Assembly: GCF_003977665.1 (NCBI RefSeq)
Contig: NZ_RYYV01000018.1
Coordinates: forward strand, 33,724 to 97,723
From: Dyella choica
GTDB lineage: Bacteria > Pseudomonadota > Gammaproteobacteria > Xanthomonadales > Rhodanobacteraceae
Direction of reading: 5' to 3'
DNA length: 64,000 bases
Position 1 is the stretch's first letter; each line of letters begins with the position of its first letter. Of the stretch, positions 55,826 to 64,000 are shown piece after piece. The position numbers and the translations under genes were made by a program. The notes under the pieces were generated by a model. It worked only from the letters and a program-made list of their open reading frames with translations, had not been told where the DNA came from and searched no databases.

Positions 55826-56248
55826 ATGCCCCGCGCCGACTTCTATCTCATCGCCAAGCCGCGCTTCAGCGAGCGCCCGTTGTTGCTGGTATGCGAACTG
55901 GCGCGCAAGGCATTCGCCACGCAGCAGCCCACGCTCGTTCTTACCCGCGATTTCGAGCAGGCCGAAGAACTGGACGAGCTACTGTGGTCGTTCGACGAAG
56001 ACGCCTACATTCCGCACCAGCTCGCCGGCGACGATGACGACGGGCACACTGCCGTGCTGATCGCGCCGCCCGGGGTCGATGCGCCTGCGCGCCCGCTCAT
56101 CATCAATCTGCGTGAACAATGCCCGCACAGCTACGGCGAGCGCGTGCTGGAAGTGGTGGCGGCGGACCCTGCCGAACGCGAGGGATCACGCCTGCGCTGG
56201 CGCGAATATCAGCGGCTTGGCTTCGAAGTCAACAAATTCGACATGTAA
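55826..56248 (+). CDS. holC: DNA polymerase III chi subunit
   Basis: This is a 140-residue clamp-loader accessory protein that links the replisome to single-strand DNA-binding protein. Family features are ADFYLIAKPRFSERPLLLVCELARKAF, DELLWSFDEDAYIPHQLAGDD (matching the LW-F-x-P-H motif) and the C-terminal RWREYQRLGFEVNKFDM. The pepA-holC order is conserved, usually followed by valS, which here is replaced by a minus-strand kinase gene 66 bases away. Confidence 0.93.
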   Translation: MPRADFYLIAKPRFSERPLLLVCELARKAFATQQPTLVLTRDFEQAEELDELLWSFDEDAYIPHQLAGDDDDGHTAVLIAPPGVDAPARPLIINLREQCPHSYGERVLEVVAADPAEREGSRLRWREYQRLGFEVNKFDM

Positions 56249-56313
56249 TTTGGCCAAGCCGTTTCCGCGCAGTATGGCCATCATGCCGTGAGATGGGCAT
56301 ACCGTCGCCAGGA

Positions 56314-59300
56314 TTACGCCAGATTCATTTCCTTCGACACAGCAGCCCGTGCGGTCATGGCTTCCTGGATGGCGGCTGCCAGTTCCGCATCGATCGATGA
56401 TTTGTGCAGAAATGCGTCAATACCCACCTGACGTACGTGCGCCATTTCCTCCTCGCCACCACGCGTAGTCATGGCAACGATCGGTACATGTCCGCCGACG
56501 ACTTCACCGCGCCGTATCAATTGCGCGACTTGGAATCCGTCGATGCCCGGCAGATCCAATTCGAGCAGCATCACATCGCACGGCTCCAGCGCCAGCTCCG
56601 CCAGGGCGTTCAGGCCGTGGTTCGCATGACGCACGTGGTGTCCCTGCCGCTCCAGCAGGTCGCGAACAGCATCGGCTGCCGTGACGTCACCGTCCACCAG
56701 CAGCACGTTCAACGAGCATAGGCGGCTGACGCGGCCCATCTCGTCTTGCGCCGTTTCCTCAGCAATTTGCAAGGGTAGGCGCACACGGAAGGTACTGCCT
56801 TTGCCCAGCATCGACTCCAGCGTCATGCGGCCGCCCATCAGGCCGACCAATTCATTGCAGATCGCCAGCCCCAATCCGCTGCCGATGCTGCGCTGAGGAC
56901 CTTCGTCCTGCTCGAAGCGGCGGAACAGTCGCACACGGCTGGTTTCGGAGATGCCGGGGCCGGTATCGCTCACATCCAGCGACATGGAACCATCCGTCCA
57001 GGCGACATCGATGCGAATGCCGCCGCGCTCGGTGAACTTCACCGCATTATTGACGAGATTGAACAGTACTTGGCGAATGCGCAGCCCATCGCCCACCAGC
57101 AAGGCCGGCACGTCTTCGCTGACGTGCAGCTCAAGCACCAGGCCTTTGGCTTGGGCCGCGCCTTTTTGCAAGCGTACGACGTCCTGCAGCATCGGCCGCA
57201 ATTCGAACGGTGCCGGATCAAGCACCAGTTTGCCGGCTTCGATGCGCGCCAGGTCCAATGCATCGTTCAGCAACTTGAGCAGCAGGTTGCTCGAACGCTG
57301 CATGGATTCGGCGTACTCGCGCTGCGTATCGTTCAAGGGCGTAGCCAGCAGCAGTTCGGACATGCCCATCATGCCGGTCATCGGCGTGCGGATTTCGTGG
57401 CTCAGCGTGGCCAGGAAGCGGCTCTTCGCAGCACTGGCCTGTTCGGCAATTTGGTGCCGCTGCTCGGCGAACTGGATGCGGCGGCGATGCGCCAGCCGGC
57501 GACGCCAAGCGAGCAGCACTAGGAAACCCAAGGCCACAGTGACGGCCACGTAAAGCAGCCACGCCCACCAGCGCAGCCACGGTGGCGCCTGCACGGTGAT
57601 GCGCAACGGCTCGGCCAGCTGCACCCACTGCCCTTCCGAACTGCGCGCCATGACATCCAGCGTATAGTCGCCGCTACCGAGCCCGGTGAATTCGCGCTCG
57701 CCGTGATTATCGCGATCCACCCAGTCGCCATCGAAACCGTTGAGACGGAACCGGTACTGATTGGCCGCAGGATTGATGTAGGAGAACAGCCTGGCCTGGA
57801 TGTGCAACTGGCTATCGCGCCAGCTGACGCGGATCGGCTGCGGCGTCAATGGCAGGTTGCGTGTCACGCCCCTGCGCTGCACGGTAATTTGCGTCACCGA
57901 TAACGCTGACGGTACCGGCGGCGGATCCACTTTGTCCGGATCGAACCCGACCACGCCACCGTTTGTGGCGGCATACAGATAACCACTGGGCAACAGCGCA
58001 TAGCCGCGATCGAACTCGCCGTTCGCCAGGCCGTTCTGCAGGCCGACGTGATAGAAACTGCCCCGAACGGGATCGTAGCGCCACAAGCCCTCGATGCTGA
58101 AAATCCAGATCCGGCCGAGGCAGTCGACATCCAGGTCCGTGGCGCGCAAGGACGGCCAGCCATGCTCGGCATCCACCGTACGCTCCAGCACCAGACGCCG
58201 GCCGTCGAGGCGATAATGCGAAAGGCCATCCTCGGTCGCCACCCAGATGCCGGTCCGATCGAAGTCGAAGGCATCGATGGCTTTGCCAGTGGGAACGCCC
58301 GGTACCATCACGAAACGGTCGCTCGCGCGATCGAACCACATCAGGCCGCCGTCGCTGGCATACCAGAACGTGCCCTTGTAGACCGTCATCTGGCTGCCCC
58401 ACATCACCTTTTCGTTCGGCTTGTCCATCGCCACTTGAGACACGGCCAACGTGTCCGGATCGATGCGGAAAATGCCGTGGCCGAAAGTGCGCGTGTACAT
58501 CAGGCCGTCAGGACCAGGTTCGACCTCCAGCGGATGATCGAGCACGCTGCGTTGCGGATCGACCTGGTCGAGCCGGCCATGCACGTAGTCGTATCGATAC
58601 AACGCGCCTTGCGGAATGATCCACAAGCGTTGGCGGAAATCTTCGGTCATGCCAAGCACGCGCTCGCTCAATCCGTCGAGGGTGTGCTCGACCTTGCCGG
58701 TCACCGGATCCAGTCGATCGATGCGACCATCGCGCTCGCCTACCCACACATGCCGGCCATCGCGTCCGCGCGCCATGCTGGTGGCCACCGAATCGCGCAG
58801 GCTGGCTGGATCGTCGGGAACGTGGGTGTAGCGGCTGAAGCGGTTCCATCCGGGCGCGAGATAGGCCACGCCGCCATCGAACGTGGCTACCCATAGCCCG
58901 CCTTCGCGGTCCACCAGTGTTCGCCACACCCAGGTGCCGGGCAGATTGCCATGCAACAGCGGCTGGTTGACCAGTTGGACGACCGGCGCATCCGCGCTCA
59001 TCTGCAGGTACATGCCGCGCTGCGTGCCGATCCAGAGATGGCCGGCAGCGTCACGCGTGCTGGTCATCACATTGGTCTGGTGTGGGATGGTCGGTGCACC
59101 GAACAAACGTGCCACGTCGTCGGGCCCCACCACCAACAGGCCCTGCCCGGTTGCAATGCGCACCTCGTCGCCGTTGCCTTCGATACGCCAGGCATCCATA
59201 GGCTGATTCGGATCGGCAGATTTGATGCGCACGAAACTGCCATCCAGATCGCGACGAAACACTCCACGATCGGAGCTGACCCACAGGCGTCCCTTGGAGT

Positions 59301-59925
59301 CGGTATACAGCGCGTAGACAATGCCGAAATCGCTCGGGTACAGGCCGATCAATGGATTGGTCACATGCTCGAAGCCCTGGCCGTCCGGCCGCATGCGATC
59401 CAGACCTTCGCCGGTACCTATCCAGATCGAACCATCCGGCGTTTGCGTAATCTCCCACACATGATCGTGCGCCAGGCTCTGCGGATTGCCCGGATCGTGC
59501 CCCCAATGGGTGAACTTGCCCGTAGCCGGATCGTAGCGGTTCAGGCCAGGCCCCAGCCCGCCGGCCCAGACGATGCCCTGCCGGTCGACGAACAGCGTCG
59601 AAATCTCGTTTTCGTAAAGCGAGTCAGGGTTGTTTTCGATATGGCGAAAGACGTGAAAGGACAGGCCATCGAAGCGGGCAATACCGCCTTTCGTACCGAA
59701 CCACATGGCGCCATCGTGGTCCTGGGCAACGGCGTACACGGCGCTGCTGGGCAGCCCATCGGGCATGCCATAGCGCCGAAACTGGGGCGTGGGCAACGGC
59801 GCAGCCTCGGGCGCATGAATCGCCCCCTTCGGTACCGGCGCGTTCGTCGCGGATGCCACCGGCACAGCGCCGCCGGGCGCAACAGCACCCAGCAGGAAGG
59901 CCAGTCCCAACATGAAAACCGACAC
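56314..59925 (-). CDS. Large hybrid sensor histidine kinase with periplasmic propeller and degenerate receiver
   Basis: This is about 1203 residues. It has a signal peptide and then about 650 residues of two-component-regulator propeller repeats (GLPSSAVYAVAQDHDGAMWFG is the first). A Y_Y_Y domain follows (YRFRLNGFDGDWVDRDNHG), then a membrane helix (AWLLYVAVTVALGFLVLLAW), HisKA with His843 in ATLSHEIRTPM, HATPase (NLVNNAVKFTERG, DTGPGI) and a C-terminal receiver. In the receiver the phosphorylated Asp position is Glu1122 (LLELDLPGIDG) and the switch Lys is replaced by Arg. GAGGGG precedes the GTG at 59925. No output domain and no response regulator are adjacent. Such sensors often respond to polysaccharides. 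Confidence 0.92.
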   Translation of the reverse strand: MSVFMLGLAFLLGAVAPGGAVPVASATNAPVPKGAIHAPEAAPLPTPQFRRYGMPDGLPSSAVYAVAQDHDGAMWFGTKGGIARFDGLSFHVFRHIENNPDSLYENEISTLFVDRQGIVWAGGLGPGLNRYDPATGKFTHWGHDPGNPQSLAHDHVWEITQTPDGSIWIGTGEGLDRMRPDGQGFEHVTNPLIGLYPSDFGIVYALYTDSKGRLWVSSDRGVFRRDLDGSFVRIKSADPNQPMDAWRIEGNGDEVRIATGQGLLVVGPDDVARLFGAPTIPHQTNVMTSTRDAAGHLWIGTQRGMYLQMSADAPVVQLVNQPLLHGNLPGTWVWRTLVDREGGLWVATFDGGVAYLAPGWNRFSRYTHVPDDPASLRDSVATSMARGRDGRHVWVGERDGRIDRLDPVTGKVEHTLDGLSERVLGMTEDFRQRLWIIPQGALYRYDYVHGRLDQVDPQRSVLDHPLEVEPGPDGLMYTRTFGHGIFRIDPDTLAVSQVAMDKPNEKVMWGSQMTVYKGTFWYASDGGLMWFDRASDRFVMVPGVPTGKAIDAFDFDRTGIWVATEDGLSHYRLDGRRLVLERTVDAEHGWPSLRATDLDVDCLGRIWIFSIEGLWRYDPVRGSFYHVGLQNGLANGEFDRGYALLPSGYLYAATNGGVVGFDPDKVDPPPVPSALSVTQITVQRRGVTRNLPLTPQPIRVSWRDSQLHIQARLFSYINPAANQYRFRLNGFDGDWVDRDNHGEREFTGLGSGDYTLDVMARSSEGQWVQLAEPLRITVQAPPWLRWWAWLLYVAVTVALGFLVLLAWRRRLAHRRRIQFAEQRHQIAEQASAAKSRFLATLSHEIRTPMTGMMGMSELLLATPLNDTQREYAESMQRSSNLLLKLLNDALDLARIEAGKLVLDPAPFELRPMLQDVVRLQKGAAQAKGLVLELHVSEDVPALLVGDGLRIRQVLFNLVNNAVKFTERGGIRIDVAWTDGSMSLDVSDTGPGISETSRVRLFRRFEQDEGPQRSIGSGLGLAICNELVGLMGGRMTLESMLGKGSTFRVRLPLQIAEETAQDEMGRVSRLCSLNVLLVDGDVTAADAVRDLLERQGHHVRHANHGLNALAELALEPCDVMLLELDLPGIDGFQVAQLIRRGEVVGGHVPIVAMTTRGGEEEMAHVRQVGIDAFLHKSSIDAELAAAIQEAMTARAAVSKEMNLA

Positions 59926-60094
59926 TAGTGGGCCCCTCAGGCACGTCAAACGGAGCTGCCACCCTATCCAAAGCCCCGCAAGAGGAGATCATGCCAAATC
60001 CATCTGGCTCCCGCACGTGCTGTTCATGGCAACGCAACAATCCGTTTCTGTCAGCGCGCTGGCAGAACCACCGGGTTTCCGCCAGACTCCCAGC

Positions 60095-60712
60095 ATGAAC
60101 CTTCGCCGGCCTGCCAATCTGCTGCTGACGTCATGTTTTGGCTGCCTGGCCGCGCAATCCGCGCTTGCGGCGTCGAACAGTTATCGCTACGACACGGTGC
60201 ACAGCCAGATTGTCTTCAACATCGACCATGATGGTTTCTCGCGTCCGTTGGGACGGTTGCATATCGCCCAGGGCTCGCTGCGTTTCGACCCGGACGACTG
60301 GTCCAAATCCGGCACGGAGCTGGATATCGATATGCGCGACCTGGACATGGGCGACGCCCGCTGGAACGAGGCAGCCTGCAAAACCTCGCTGCTCGACTGC
60401 AAGACCTATCCGACCGCGCATTTCGCCAGTACCTCGGTGGAACGCAAGGACGACACGCACGGTGTGCTGCACGGCACGCTCACCTTGCACGGCGTGAGCC
60501 AACTGATCGACATTCCGTTCCGCGTCAATCGCATCGGTAAGACCATTTTCGGACTGCACACGGTAGCCGGCTTTTCGGCCACGGCCATGCTCGATCGCAC
60601 GGCGTTCGGCATCAGCGGCTTTCCCAATGCCGTGGGTCATGGCGTCGCGGTCTGGCTGGAACTCGAAGGCATTCGCGACAGTTCGAGCGACGACAACAAG
60701 GAGCATCCATGA
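60095..60712 (+). CDS. YceI-family periplasmic protein, copy 1
   Basis: This is a 205-residue protein with a signal peptide ending QSALAAS. The lipocalin-like YceI domain begins YRYDTVHSQIVFNIDHDGF and includes HFASTSVERKD and the terminal AVWLELEGIRD. Two cysteines (AACKTSLLDCKTY) are extra. YceI proteins bind polyprenoid or quinone-like lipids. The stop overlaps the cytochrome b561 start by four bases (ATGA), so the two are coupled. Ribosome site weak. Confidence 0.88.
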   Translation: MNLRRPANLLLTSCFGCLAAQSALAASNSYRYDTVHSQIVFNIDHDGFSRPLGRLHIAQGSLRFDPDDWSKSGTELDIDMRDLDMGDARWNEAACKTSLLDCKTYPTAHFASTSVERKDDTHGVLHGTLTLHGVSQLIDIPFRVNRIGKTIFGLHTVAGFSATAMLDRTAFGISGFPNAVGHGVAVWLELEGIRDSSSDDNKEHP

Positions 60713-61290
60713 GTTTGCGTACTGACGGCCGCCGCTGGGGATCGGTCGCCAAGTTGTTTCATTGGATCGTGGGCCTGGGGATACTCGGCAACGGCGTGTG
60801 GGGCCTGCTGATGACCGACATGTCACCCTCGATGAGCAAGATCAGCATCTACGCCCTGCACAAATCGATCGGGCTGACGATCCTGGCGTTGTTCGCGCTG
60901 CGCCTGGCTTGGCGCCTGTATGACGGTGCGCCGCCGGACGAACCCATGCCGCGCTGGCAGCGCATCGTCGCGCACGCCACGCACGTACTGCTGTATGGGT
61001 TCATTCTTGCCTTGCCGCTGAGCGGCTGGCTGTTCAATTCCCTGCATGGCTATCCGTTGCAATGGTTCAAATGGTTCAATCTGCCTGCATTGGCGGCGAA
61101 GAACGACGATCTCTCGCAAGTCGCGGGCGAAGTTCATGAATGGCTGTTCTATTTGCTGCTGCTAGTGCTAGTCGGGCATGTCGGCGGCGCCCTTAAACAT
61201 CATTTCTTCGATCAGGACAACGTATTGCGGCGCATGCTGCCGTTTGCACGCTTGCGTCAAGGCAAGACAACTTCAGGAGAGCTCACATGA
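60709..61290 (+). CDS. Cytochrome b561-family membrane protein
   Basis: This is a 193-residue protein with four membrane helices. Haem histidines are visible in KLFHWIVGLG, YALHKSIGLTIL, HATHVLLYGF and EVHEWLFYLLLLVLVGHVGG. This matches bacterial CybB, a quinol:acceptor electron carrier (superoxide:ubiquinone oxidoreductase in E. coli). It lies between two yceI genes and overlaps both by ATGA, so the three act as a unit. This fits a link between quinone binding and electron transfer. Confidence 0.92.
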   Translation: MSLRTDGRRWGSVAKLFHWIVGLGILGNGVWGLLMTDMSPSMSKISIYALHKSIGLTILALFALRLAWRLYDGAPPDEPMPRWQRIVAHATHVLLYGFILALPLSGWLFNSLHGYPLQWFKWFNLPALAAKNDDLSQVAGEVHEWLFYLLLLVLVGHVGGALKHHFFDQDNVLRRMLPFARLRQGKTTSGELT

Positions 61291-61841
61291 AAATCCGCAT
61301 TCATTCCCTTGCCGTGCTGCTTGCATTGGCCGCACCGTGCATCGCCAGCGCTGCCGACTACAAGGTGCAGTCGGGCAGCACTCTGGGTTTCACCAGCAAC
61401 TTCCAGGGCAGCAACTTCGATGGCCGCTTCAACCAATGGACGGCGGCGATCAGCTATGACCCGGCCAACCTCGCTGCATCCAGGTTCGACGTGATGGTTG
61501 ATCTTGCCAGCGCCAAGACCGGTGACAACGATCGCGACAGCGCGCTGCCCGGGCAGGATTTCTTCAACGTAGCGAAGTACCCCCAGGCGCACTTCTTCAC
61601 GACCGCAATCCGTCAACAAGGCAGCCAGGTGGTTGCCGACGGCATGCTGACGCTGCGCGGCGTGACCAAGCCGGTGAGCTTGAACGTAGCATTCAAGCCG
61701 CAGGGCAAGGGTGCCACGCTGGACGTCAACGGCACGGTGAAGCGCCTGGACTTCAGCGTCGGAGGGGGACAGTACGCGGATACCTCGGTGATCGGGCCGG
61801 ACGTGAAGGTCACGGCGCACCTGGTGTTGAGCGCAAAATAA
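61287..61841 (+). CDS. YceI-family periplasmic protein, copy 2
   Basis: This is a 184-residue protein with a signal peptide ending IASA. It is a canonical-length YceI domain: YKVQSGSTLGFTSNFQGSNFDGRFNQW, DFFNVAKYPQAHFFT and the end VTAHLVLSAK. It is diverged from copy 1 and lacks its cysteines. Translation is coupled to the cytochrome gene. It is followed by a REP unit and the convergent glutaredoxin gene. Confidence 0.9.
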   Translation: MKIRIHSLAVLLALAAPCIASAADYKVQSGSTLGFTSNFQGSNFDGRFNQWTAAISYDPANLAASRFDVMVDLASAKTGDNDRDSALPGQDFFNVAKYPQAHFFTTAIRQQGSQVVADGMLTLRGVTKPVSLNVAFKPQGKGATLDVNGTVKRLDFSVGGGQYADTSVIGPDVKVTAHLVLSAK

Positions 61842-61853
61842 GCAGAAACCGGC

Positions 61854-61879
61854 GCAGGTTGGACTGCAACCCGACCTAC
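61854..61879. repeat. REP unit R12
   Basis: GCAGGTTGGACTGCAACCC then GACCTAC: single hairpin between convergent yceI copy 2 and the glutaredoxin-like gene, ending one base before the latter's TGA. Confidence 0.65.
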
Positions 61880-61880
61880 G

Positions 61881-62111
61881 TCACCCGGCTATCCAGCGGG
61901 CTATCGTCTGGGCATCGAACGGCCAGTCCAGTTCCCGTCCGTCGCGCGCATCGCACAGCACCGGCACGCGGGTACCATAGCGATCCTCCAGCTCCTCGCT
62001 GTCCTCGACCCACACAGTGTCGAAATCCGGCACGCGCGCCTGGGCCAGCACCGCCAGCGCGAGGTCGCACAGGTGACAGTAATCGCGTTGATAAAGCACG
62101 AAATCGGCCAT
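61881..62111 (-). CDS. Glutaredoxin-like thioredoxin-fold protein (DUF836)
   Basis: This is a 76-residue small thioredoxin-fold protein. It begins MADFVLYQRDYCHLCDLALAVL with a CHLC redox site and contains the cis-proline in RYGTRVPVLCD. The C-terminal FDAQTIARWIAG is typical of the family. It is probably a cytoplasmic thiol redox protein; partner unknown. Length is normal. Confidence 0.9.
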   Translation of the reverse strand: MADFVLYQRDYCHLCDLALAVLAQARVPDFDTVWVEDSEELEDRYGTRVPVLCDARDGRELDWPFDAQTIARWIAG

Positions 62112-62187
62112 ACGTGTGCTTGCAGAATGCTCCGGCGGTAACGCCCGCGTAGAATAGCTGGTTCATCCCCGTCTCCGCAGCGTGCCC

Positions 62188-63570
62188 ATGGCTGTCAGCG
62201 CTTTCGATATCTTCAAGGTCGGCATTGGCCCCTCTTCTTCCCATACCGTAGGCCCCATGCGGGCTGCCGCGCGTTTTTCCGAGCGCTGGCTGGAGGAAAA
62301 GGGCGTATTGGACCGCGTCACACGCGTGCGGGCGGAGCTGTACGGATCACTGGCGATGACCGGCCGGGGACATGGTACCGACAAGGCCGTCATTCTCGGC
62401 TTCGAGGGTGAGCATCCGGATACGGTCGATCCCGATCGGATTCCCGATATCCTCAAGCGAGTCCGTACCACGTACCGCCTGCGCGTGCTAGGCAAGCTTG
62501 AGGTCGAGTTCGACGAAAAGCGCGACCTGGTGTTCAACAAGCGCCAGAAATTGCCGTTTCACACCAACGGCATGCGCTTCACTGCCTATGATGCGGAAGG
62601 CCATGAATTGGCCACACGCGATTACTACTCCGTAGGCGGAGGTTTCGTGGTCAACCACGACGAGGCGGCGGAAGACCGCATCGTCGCCGACACCACCGAA
62701 CAACCCTACCCTTTCCACACGGGCGAACATCTGCTGGCGTTGTGCGAGCAGCACGGCATAAGCATCGCCCAGCTGATGATGGAAAACGAAAAGGTGTGGC
62801 GTACGGAGGCGGAAGTGCGCGCCGGCCTGCTGAATATCTGGAAGACCATGCAGGGTTGCGTAGAGCGCGGACTGCGCTCGCCGGGCACCTTACCCGGCGG
62901 ACTCAAGGTGGCGCGCCGCGCCCCCGCCATGGCGACGGAACTGCGCAACCAGCCCGAGGCTTCGCTCAAGGATCCGCTCACCATCCTCGACTGGGTGAAT
63001 CTCTACGCGCTGGCGGTGAATGAGGAAAACGCCGCAGGTGGACGCGTAGTTACGGCCCCCACCAACGGCGCGGCGGGCATCGTGCCGGCCGTGCTGCATT
63101 ACTACCATCGCTTCTGTCCCAAGTCCGACGAACACGGCGTGGTTGATTTTCTGCTCACGGCGGCGGCCATCGGCATCCTCTACAAGGAGAATGCATCGAT
63201 CTCCGGCGCGGAAGTCGGATGCCAGGGCGAAGTGGGCGTCGCCTGCTCGATGGCCGCCGGCGGCCTGACCGCCGCGCTCGGCGGTACGATCCATCAGATC
63301 GAAAACGCCGCCGAGATCGGCATGGAACACAACCTCGGCCTCACTTGTGACCCCATCGGCGGCTTGGTGCAAATTCCCTGCATCGAACGCAATGCCATGG
63401 GCGCCGTCAAAGCCATCAATGCCAGCCGCATGGCGCTCAAGAGCGACGGCAAGCACCGCGTATCGCTTGACAAGGTGATCAAGACGATGCGCGACACGGG
63501 GCTCGATATGAAGGACAAATACAAAGAAACGTCGCGGGGCGGGTTGGCGGTCAACGTCATCGAATGCTGA
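62188..63570 (+). CDS. sdaA: L-serine ammonia-lyase (iron-sulfur dependent)
   Basis: This is a 460-residue, single-chain SdaA that deaminates serine to pyruvate. The N-terminal beta domain begins [27 protein letters not shown]. The alpha domain has [14 protein letters not shown] and the iron-sulfur cysteines in [16 protein letters not shown] and [19 protein letters not shown]. The ATG at 62188 is preferred to the GTG six bases upstream. Complete. Half a REP hairpin follows two bases after the stop. Confidence 0.95.
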   Translation: MAVSAFDIFKVGIGPSSSHTVGPMRAAARFSERWLEEKGVLDRVTRVRAELYGSLAMTGRGHGTDKAVILGFEGEHPDTVDPDRIPDILKRVRTTYRLRVLGKLEVEFDEKRDLVFNKRQKLPFHTNGMRFTAYDAEGHELATRDYYSVGGGFVVNHDEAAEDRIVADTTEQPYPFHTGEHLLALCEQHGISIAQLMMENEKVWRTEAEVRAGLLNIWKTMQGCVERGLRSPGTLPGGLKVARRAPAMATELRNQPEASLKDPLTILDWVNLYALAVNEENAAGGRVVTAPTNGAAGIVPAVLHYYHRFCPKSDEHGVVDFLLTAAAIGILYKENASISGAEVGCQGEVGVACSMAAGGLTAALGGTIHQIENAAEIGMEHNLGLTCDPIGGLVQIPCIERNAMGAVKAINASRMALKSDGKHRVSLDKVIKTMRDTGLDMKDKYKETSRGGLAVNVIEC

Positions 63571-63572
63571 GG

Positions 63573-63595
63573 CGGGTTGGGGATGCACCCCCAAC
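63573..63595. repeat. REP half-unit R13
   Basis: CGGGTTGGGGATGCACCCCC then AAC: one degenerate hairpin of the family directly after sdaA. Confidence 0.5.
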
Positions 63596-63649
63596 AGCCC
63601 CCCGTTTTTCGTTCCCGCACTGTTGCTGCATTTAGCAGATGGCCGCATT

Positions 63650-63717
63650 GCCTGCGGCGCTTTCGGACGCCGTAGGCGCCCGAGTCACTTTTCTTTGCTG
63701 GCCCAAAGAAAAGTAAC
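63650..63717. repeat. Double-hairpin element abutting the IS30-like insertion
   Basis: Hairpin 1: GCCTGCGGCG with CGCCGTAGGC (63650-63677, one mismatch). Hairpin 2: GTCACTTTTCTTTG with CAAAGAAAAGTAAC (63684-63717, one mismatch, loop CTGGCC). The second resembles a repeat I associate with proteobacterial intergenic regions. The insertion element appears to begin two or three bases beyond. Confidence 0.6.
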
Positions 63718-63719
63718 GG

Positions 63720-64000
63720 CGGATTCTAAACTCAAGTGCATCACTGGAGTGGAGAAGGCCATGGGCGTGCAGTATGAGCACCTGAATGCCGAAGAACGCG
63801 GCACGATTATGGCGATGAAGCTTCATCACGCCAGTGGCAGGGCGATCGCGCGGGCGCTGGGACGCTCGCCCAGCACCATTACGCGGGAGCTGCGCCGCAA
63901 CGGCTATAAGGCGCCTCAGACGTGCGGCCCGATGGGTCGCCCGCGGATCGCCGGTGGCTATGATGCCGGCCGAGCGGGCCGGCGGGCACGGCGCCTGCAC
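63720..64000 (+). mobile_element. IS30-family insertion sequence, left end (runs off the window)
   Basis: The element probably begins at about 63720 with GGATTCTAAACTCAAGTGCA, the likely terminal repeat, followed by the transposase start. Only the left end is present, so terminal repeats and target duplication cannot be compared. Confidence 0.7.
63761..64000 (+). CDS. IS30-family transposase, N-terminal part
   Basis: The first 80 codons are open to the window edge. They show MGVQYEHLNAEERGTIMAM and AIARALGRSPSTITRELRRN, the helix-turn-helix of IS30 transposases that binds the terminal repeats. The DDE catalytic domain lies outside the window, so intactness cannot be judged. It is not covered by a plus-strand entry starting from a stop, but the minus-strand open frame opposite (63632-64000) is a shadow. 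Confidence 0.88.
   Translation, partial: MGVQYEHLNAEERGTIMAMKLHHASGRAIARALGRSPSTITRELRRNGYKAPQTCGPMGRPRIAGGYDAGRAGRRARRLH

Overview
The window is high-GC, densely coding, Gram-negative chromosomal DNA. It carries outer-membrane LptF/LptG, Lol-type lipoproteins, a large single-chain PurL, a RibB fused to a degenerate RibA-like domain, the nrdR-rib-nusB-thiL-pgpA neighbourhood and GTAG-headed REP repeats. Together these suggest a gammaproteobacterium of the Xanthomonadales (Rhodanobacteraceae/Xanthomonadaceae, for example Dyella- or Rhodanobacter-like). This placement is inferred from gene content and was not computed. No rRNA, tRNA or CRISPR array was seen.

Layout. 1-5119: a four-gene minus-strand MacAB-like exporter operon (adaptor, ATPase, two permeases) read from a well-formed sigma-54 promoter with an upstream palindromic activator site. 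5120-10266: a small exported protein, a Fur-box-controlled hemP plus companion, an aldo/keto reductase, and three tandem paralogues of an unrecognised secreted/lipoprotein family. 10405-25308: the ancestral glyA-nrdR-ribD-ribE-ribBA-ribH-nusB-thiL-pgpA block. It is broken up by cysK, a LysR/dehydrogenase pair, a GH3 glucosidase and LdcA, with an FMN riboswitch before ribE. 25548-37791: DUF817, ettA, pyrF, an MBL hydrolase, a secreted trypsin-like protease, uppP, def, cstA-ybdD and a tandem duplicated DUF2127 gene. 37830-47232: a minus-strand run with an exported protein, DMT transporter, GT2, a membrane protein, purL, dsbC and xerD. 47304-56248: RDD protein, intracellular PHB depolymerase, threonine aldolase, an AT-richer exported ORF beside a PIN-gene remnant and an intact PIN gene, then lptG-lptF divergent from pepA-holC. 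56314-64000: a very large periplasmic-sensor hybrid kinase with a degenerate receiver, a yceI-cytochrome b561-yceI operon, a glutaredoxin-like protein, sdaA, and the start of an IS30-family transposase at the right edge.

The strongest thread outside the genes is a dispersed intergenic repeat. It has the form GTAGGCTGGGAT...ATCCCAGC, often as an inverted pair of about 70 bp, with at least 13 full or partial copies here. It sits mainly where genes converge. In six genes (ldcA, ribD, the DUF817 gene, uppP, ltaE and the PIN gene) the TAG of the repeat head is itself the stop codon. A different palindromic insertion lies in frame inside thiL. Other points worth attention are the sigma-54 exporter promoter, the hairpin over the ribE ribosome site, the tandem lipoprotein paralogues, and the decayed PIN copy flanking an acquired-looking gene.
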